In this document: positions 8,214 to 10,773 of the stretch, one piece after another
Numbering within the stretch: position 1 is the first letter of the stretch
How the letters are laid out: each line of letters begins with the position of its first letter
Assembly: GCA_028565635.1 (NCBI GenBank)
Contig: JAOXYB010060023.1
Location: 1-10,773 of the forward strand
Source of the DNA: Phoronis ovalis
Taxonomy: Eukaryota > Phoronida > Phoronidae
Direction of reading: 5' to 3'
Length of the DNA: 10,773 bases
Notes under the pieces: generated by a model
What the model was told of the DNA's origin: nothing
The model's input: the letters and a program-made list of their open reading frames with translations, nothing else
Database searches by the model: none
Made by a program: the position numbers and the translations under genes

Positions 8214-8511
8214 TCCCGGGGTGAAGTCAATATGAAAGTGGGTACCCATGTTCCAACATGGCTTTTCAAAAAAGCCCCTAACGAAGTGAAATGCTGCAAA
8301 AAATACACCCTAAGGAAGTGAGTTTTGGGAAAAAACACCCCTAAGGAAGTGTCACACTTCCAATAAACCACCCCTTTTCGTGATTTTAGCCAAAAAACAG
8401 ACCCTAAGCGCATAATGCGCGTTATACGCCGGCGGTTCGAAAAACTTACCCTTTCATGCGAAATTTTGTTGGAACATGCGTACCCACTTTCATATTGACT
8501 GCCCCCCCGGG
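8214..8511. mobile_element. 298-bp MITE-like element in MRPL3 intron 1
   Basis: The ends are inverted repeats. The left end begins TCCCGGGGTGAAGTC and continues AATATGAAAGTGGGTACCCA then TGTTCCAACA. The right end read backwards is CCCGGGGGGGCAGTC and continues AATATGAAAGTGGGTACGCA then TGTTCCAACA. A 7-base direct repeat TTTCAAG flanks it (8207-8213 and 8512-8518), as expected of a target-site duplication. It has no credible transposase, so it is non-autonomous. A 123-residue minus-strand open frame across it is a by-product of internal repeats. The transposase family that mobilised it is not identifiable from the sequence alone. Confidence 0.88.
8278..8414. repeat. Internal repeats of about 31 bases inside the MITE-like element
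   Basis: CTAACGAAGTG at 8278, CTAAGGAAGTG at 8310 and again at 8341, with a related CCCTAAGCG block near 8402, are spaced about 31-32 bases or twice that. Each is preceded by an A-run and CACCC-like bases. Confidence 0.75.
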
Positions 8512-8808
8512 TTTCAAGTGCACATGAGTATTTTTGGAAATTATTACAATCCTCCTTTATCATAATCAACCTTTCACTAATTAATTAAATAATAATGTTT
8601 GGTTAAAATCACCTAACATACTGACTTGATTTTTCGTACAGGGGTGCATCTTGCAACAAAAACCCGGCAAAATTTGCTTTGTTAATTTTTTCCTTCCAGG
8701 GGAATTAAATGCTACTACAAGAATTAATAAGTGAAACTGGTATAAGAATGCTATTATTTATTTTACATTTTTTAATCATCTCACCTACCACGTCTATTCT
8801 ATCATTAC

Positions 8809-8879
8809 GACTCATTCTGAATAGGTATTGCCGGGGAGCTTGCTTTTTTGCTTAGCGGACTATAGATAAAGCCTGACAT
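8809..8879 (-). CDS. Weak candidate for MRPL3 exon 1
   Basis: An ATG at 8877-8879 on the minus strand opens 23 codons (MSGFIYSPLSKKASSPAIPI then QNE) plus two bases, ending before gtaatg. This gives the phase-2 end that exon 2 requires. It has hydroxylated, basic and hydrophobic residues as a targeting peptide might, but also one acidic residue, and the donor is far from consensus. Other donors nearby, such as gtaggt at 8788-8793 and gtaggg further upstream, do not give an open phase-2 reading. Treat as a guess. Confidence 0.15.
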
Positions 8880-9206
8880 CACAACATGCGTGTCATGGCC
8901 CTACCTGCTTAGTCCACTGTTATACCTATTATTGTAAGCTGCAATTTGATTGGTGTGACATTTTATATAGAAATAAAGGGATTATCATTCTTCTGCTTTT
9001 CGAGATAATAAACAAAAACTGACTGTGGTTAAACCCAGACGTTAGTTGAGAGGGTACGGAACACTAACAGATGGATCTATTCAGACTGGTTTTTACGATG
9101 AAAGGCCGCTGAACAGCACGATAGCAAATATTTCTAAGACATATCAGTAATTACAAACTCAGACAAACATGCCTCATACACCGTTAAAAAAGTGTTGTTT
9201 GTAGTT
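8880..9206. other. Likely 5' flank of MRPL3, no gene seen
   Basis: Contains a CCAAT in gene orientation (8949-8953) and TATATAAAA (8961-8969 reversed), but the order of the two is not that of a classical promoter and both could be chance. No reading frame of interest. Confidence 0.3.
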
Positions 9207-9216
9207 TAATTTGGTA

Positions 9217-9664
9217 CTAGTCCCGATTACGTGTGTTCACACTACGCCTCAGACAACTTCTGATGGGTGTGACTTGCTGAATGTCATAAATCCTTGTATA
9301 GTAAATCACAGCAAAAGTGACCAACTGTCCAAAAAGTATATAATCCTTACCATACGAGTTAAAATATTATACTGTTATATTCCTGATACTCGGAGCCTAT
9401 TGTCATATTGAACTTCACTGACTACTCCTGCACTGGCATATTGTCAAAAAATATTAACAGCATATTTCTTCCATGAGTTCATCTTCCACCATGACTTTCG
9501 AGTTTGCACATTTTTTGTCTATGTGCCAGTGCAGGAGTTCCAAATGGTGATTGGAGTATAGTCAAATTTGAAGTTTTATGAGCTATATAAGGATTTGTGA
9601 TGTTTGGCAAGACTCACCCATCAGAAGTTGTCTGAGGTGCAGCACGAACTCATGAAACCAGGAC
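9217..9664. mobile_element. 448-bp foldback (MITE-like) element with 10-bp target duplication
   Basis: The element is one large imperfect palindrome. CAGACAACTTCTGATGGGTG (9250-9269) pairs perfectly with 9615-9634, and ACTCCTGCACTGGCA (9424-9438) pairs perfectly with 9524-9538. Intermediate stretches (CATAAATCCTTGTATA against TATATAAGGATTTGTG) pair with mismatches. The direct repeat TAATTTGGTA flanks it at 9207-9216 and 9665-9674. A target duplication of 9 to 10 bases with long inverted repeats resembles Mutator-like MITEs. It encodes no protein. Confidence 0.88.
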
Positions 9665-9828
9665 TAATTTGGTATAGATCATGCGGTAGCTATTTGAGTT
9701 TGGGTCCTAATTTTGAAAAATGGTGACACAAATCATATCAGTGTATGCACGAGATGGAAACCAAAACTGTTGTCTTGTTTGTCTCTGATACTCCTTCTTG
9801 GGTTACATTTTGTATATGTCACTTGAAG

Positions 9829-9932
9829 CTTGATTAATACTCCCCAATTCAAAGTGACTTGGCACACAAATCCATTACCACTCAGTCCAACACGAAATTT
9901 CCATCTGGACTACTTGAGGAGTATTAATCAAG
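9829..9932. repeat. 104-bp element with 15-bp perfect terminal inverted repeats
   Basis: CTTGATTAATACTCC (9829-9843) and its exact complement GGAGTATTAATCAAG (9918-9932) bracket about 74 bases. Target duplication not clear. Could be a small foldback remnant. Confidence 0.75.
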
Positions 9933-9976
9933 GCCAAGCCTCTCCAGCTTCGGCATAGGCAAGCGGTAGTTGCTGA

Positions 9977-10337
9977 GGGTCATGTAGTCCTGCAAGCATG
10001 ACCCTACTTTGGACAGCCTACGTCTTGTCCGTAGGGTCATGACCATTTCGTATCTCAGACCAGCCAAAGTTCTACTAGCCTTAACGCTTGCGCAACAGCA
10101 TAATGTCCATACCATGGATGAACAAACCTTCAAGAGTGCGATTTGGATTTTATGCTGATGTGCTGTTGAACCTTTGATTAAGTTATCTGGATACGGTGGT
10201 ATAAGAAGCGGAGTAGTCAAGCAATAGGCAGAAGCAAAAGTTTGGATAGAATTTATTAGGAAAGTAATTGTTTTCGAACTTCGGCTGTTCTGAGATACGA
10301 GGCGGCATGACCCTACGGATAAGAAGTAGGCTGTCCA
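9977..10337. mobile_element. Compound inverted-repeat element with GGGTCATG blocks
   Basis: Arms of about 55 bases at 10010-10065 and 10283-10337 pair with high identity (TGGACAGCCTAC, GTAGGGTCATG, CGTATCTCAGA), separated by about 217 unrelated bases. GGGTCATG also occurs at 9977-9984 and its complement at 9997-10004, forming an extra hairpin just outside the left arm. Target duplications were not found. A minus-strand open frame of 166 codons crosses it and shows no transposase features. Confidence 0.78.
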
Positions 10338-10773
10338 TAGCACAGGGTGCTGGTGCCCCAAAAAAATATAAAACGAATAAAAAATATGAAATGAACAAAA
10401 TAAATATATTTTCACTTCTGTCATTCACATTTATCACCAAATGGTCAGAAATCTCAAAAATGTCAAAAAACTCATAGAAATTATCAATATAGCTCCTGGG
10501 TCCGAGGAGGCTCATACTATATATAATAGTATCAAGGGGTGACATGAGAATTGAAAGTTTCATGGTTGAATTTAAAAAAAAAATCAATTTTTTGCCAATC
10601 AGCGCAAGTACCCACAAGAAACTAACCAGTACATATCTTTAACACGTTAAACTAGCGTAAAAAAATGTTTCTATTCACATACCTCCACATACATATGCAA
10701 TATTCAACAACAAACTCATAAATTGTCTCGAAGACGCTAATCGTCGAGGAAATTGATTAGGTCATCGGAAATA
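10338..10773. other. AT-rich right end, no gene recognised
   Basis: Begins with an A-rich stretch (10359-10408) directly after the inverted-repeat element. A small palindrome ATACTAT...ATAGTAT occurs near 10516-10534. Open frames on both strands here are AT-rich and of low complexity. Confidence 0.5.

Noticed and set aside
8198-8569. 123-codon minus-strand open frame
   Set aside because: Coincides with the MITE-like element, and its repeated LG-x-FF-like pattern reflects the 31-base DNA repeat. It is not a protein gene.
8949-8969. CCAAT and TATA boxes as the MRPL3 promoter
   Set aside because: On the gene strand the TATA-like sequence comes before the CCAAT, the reverse of the usual order, and both motifs are common by chance here.
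9924-10424. 166-codon minus-strand open frame, the longest in the window
   Set aside because: It spans the inverted-repeat element, and its product is low in family-like features, without catalytic motifs or zinc-finger spacing. Its basic segments are translations of the repeat arms.
10183-10617. 144-codon minus-strand open frame
   Set aside because: Hydrophobic, AT-driven composition, overlapping the previous frame on the same strand. No recognisable domain.

Overview
This is eukaryotic, almost certainly invertebrate animal, nuclear DNA. It is AT-rich, shows no operon structure, and carries a gene split by introns with GT/AG borders, surrounded by palindromic non-autonomous transposon remnants. 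The species cannot be named from the sequence. No CRISPR array, rRNA, tRNA or viral gene was seen.

The only securely recognised gene is on the minus strand, from 8123 down to 3004. Its eight exons join in frame into the mitochondrial large-subunit ribosomal protein uL3m (MRPL3 family). All seven internal splice junctions agree in phase. Together they give 357 residues, close to the usual animal length, and only the short 5' exon with the start codon and most of the mitochondrial targeting peptide is missing. A very weak candidate for it lies at 8809-8879. The stop codon is at 3004-3006 and a polyadenylation signal lies about 120 bases beyond it. The 3' UTR holds a 25-base tandem repeat that runs into the stop codon.

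Left of it (1-2880), on the plus strand, one isolated 98-base exon (1950-2047) encodes what looks like the C-terminal half of a CAP-Gly microtubule-binding domain. Two further exon-like pieces (139-207 and 612-659) could be the 3' end of another gene, but this is weak. The rest appears non-coding.

The MRPL3 introns hold a 298-bp MITE-like element with 31-base internal periodicity (intron 1, 8214-8511), a 137-bp tandem duplication (intron 6) and a nested palindrome (intron 6). To the right of the gene (9200-10340) lie three inverted-repeat structures in a row. The first is a 448-bp foldback element flanked by a 10-bp direct repeat. The other two are smaller stem structures, one of them built around repeated GGGTCATG/CATGACCC blocks. 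This looks like an accessory, transposon-rich intergenic region. I did not find a new multi-gene system; the unusual content is the cluster of repeats.
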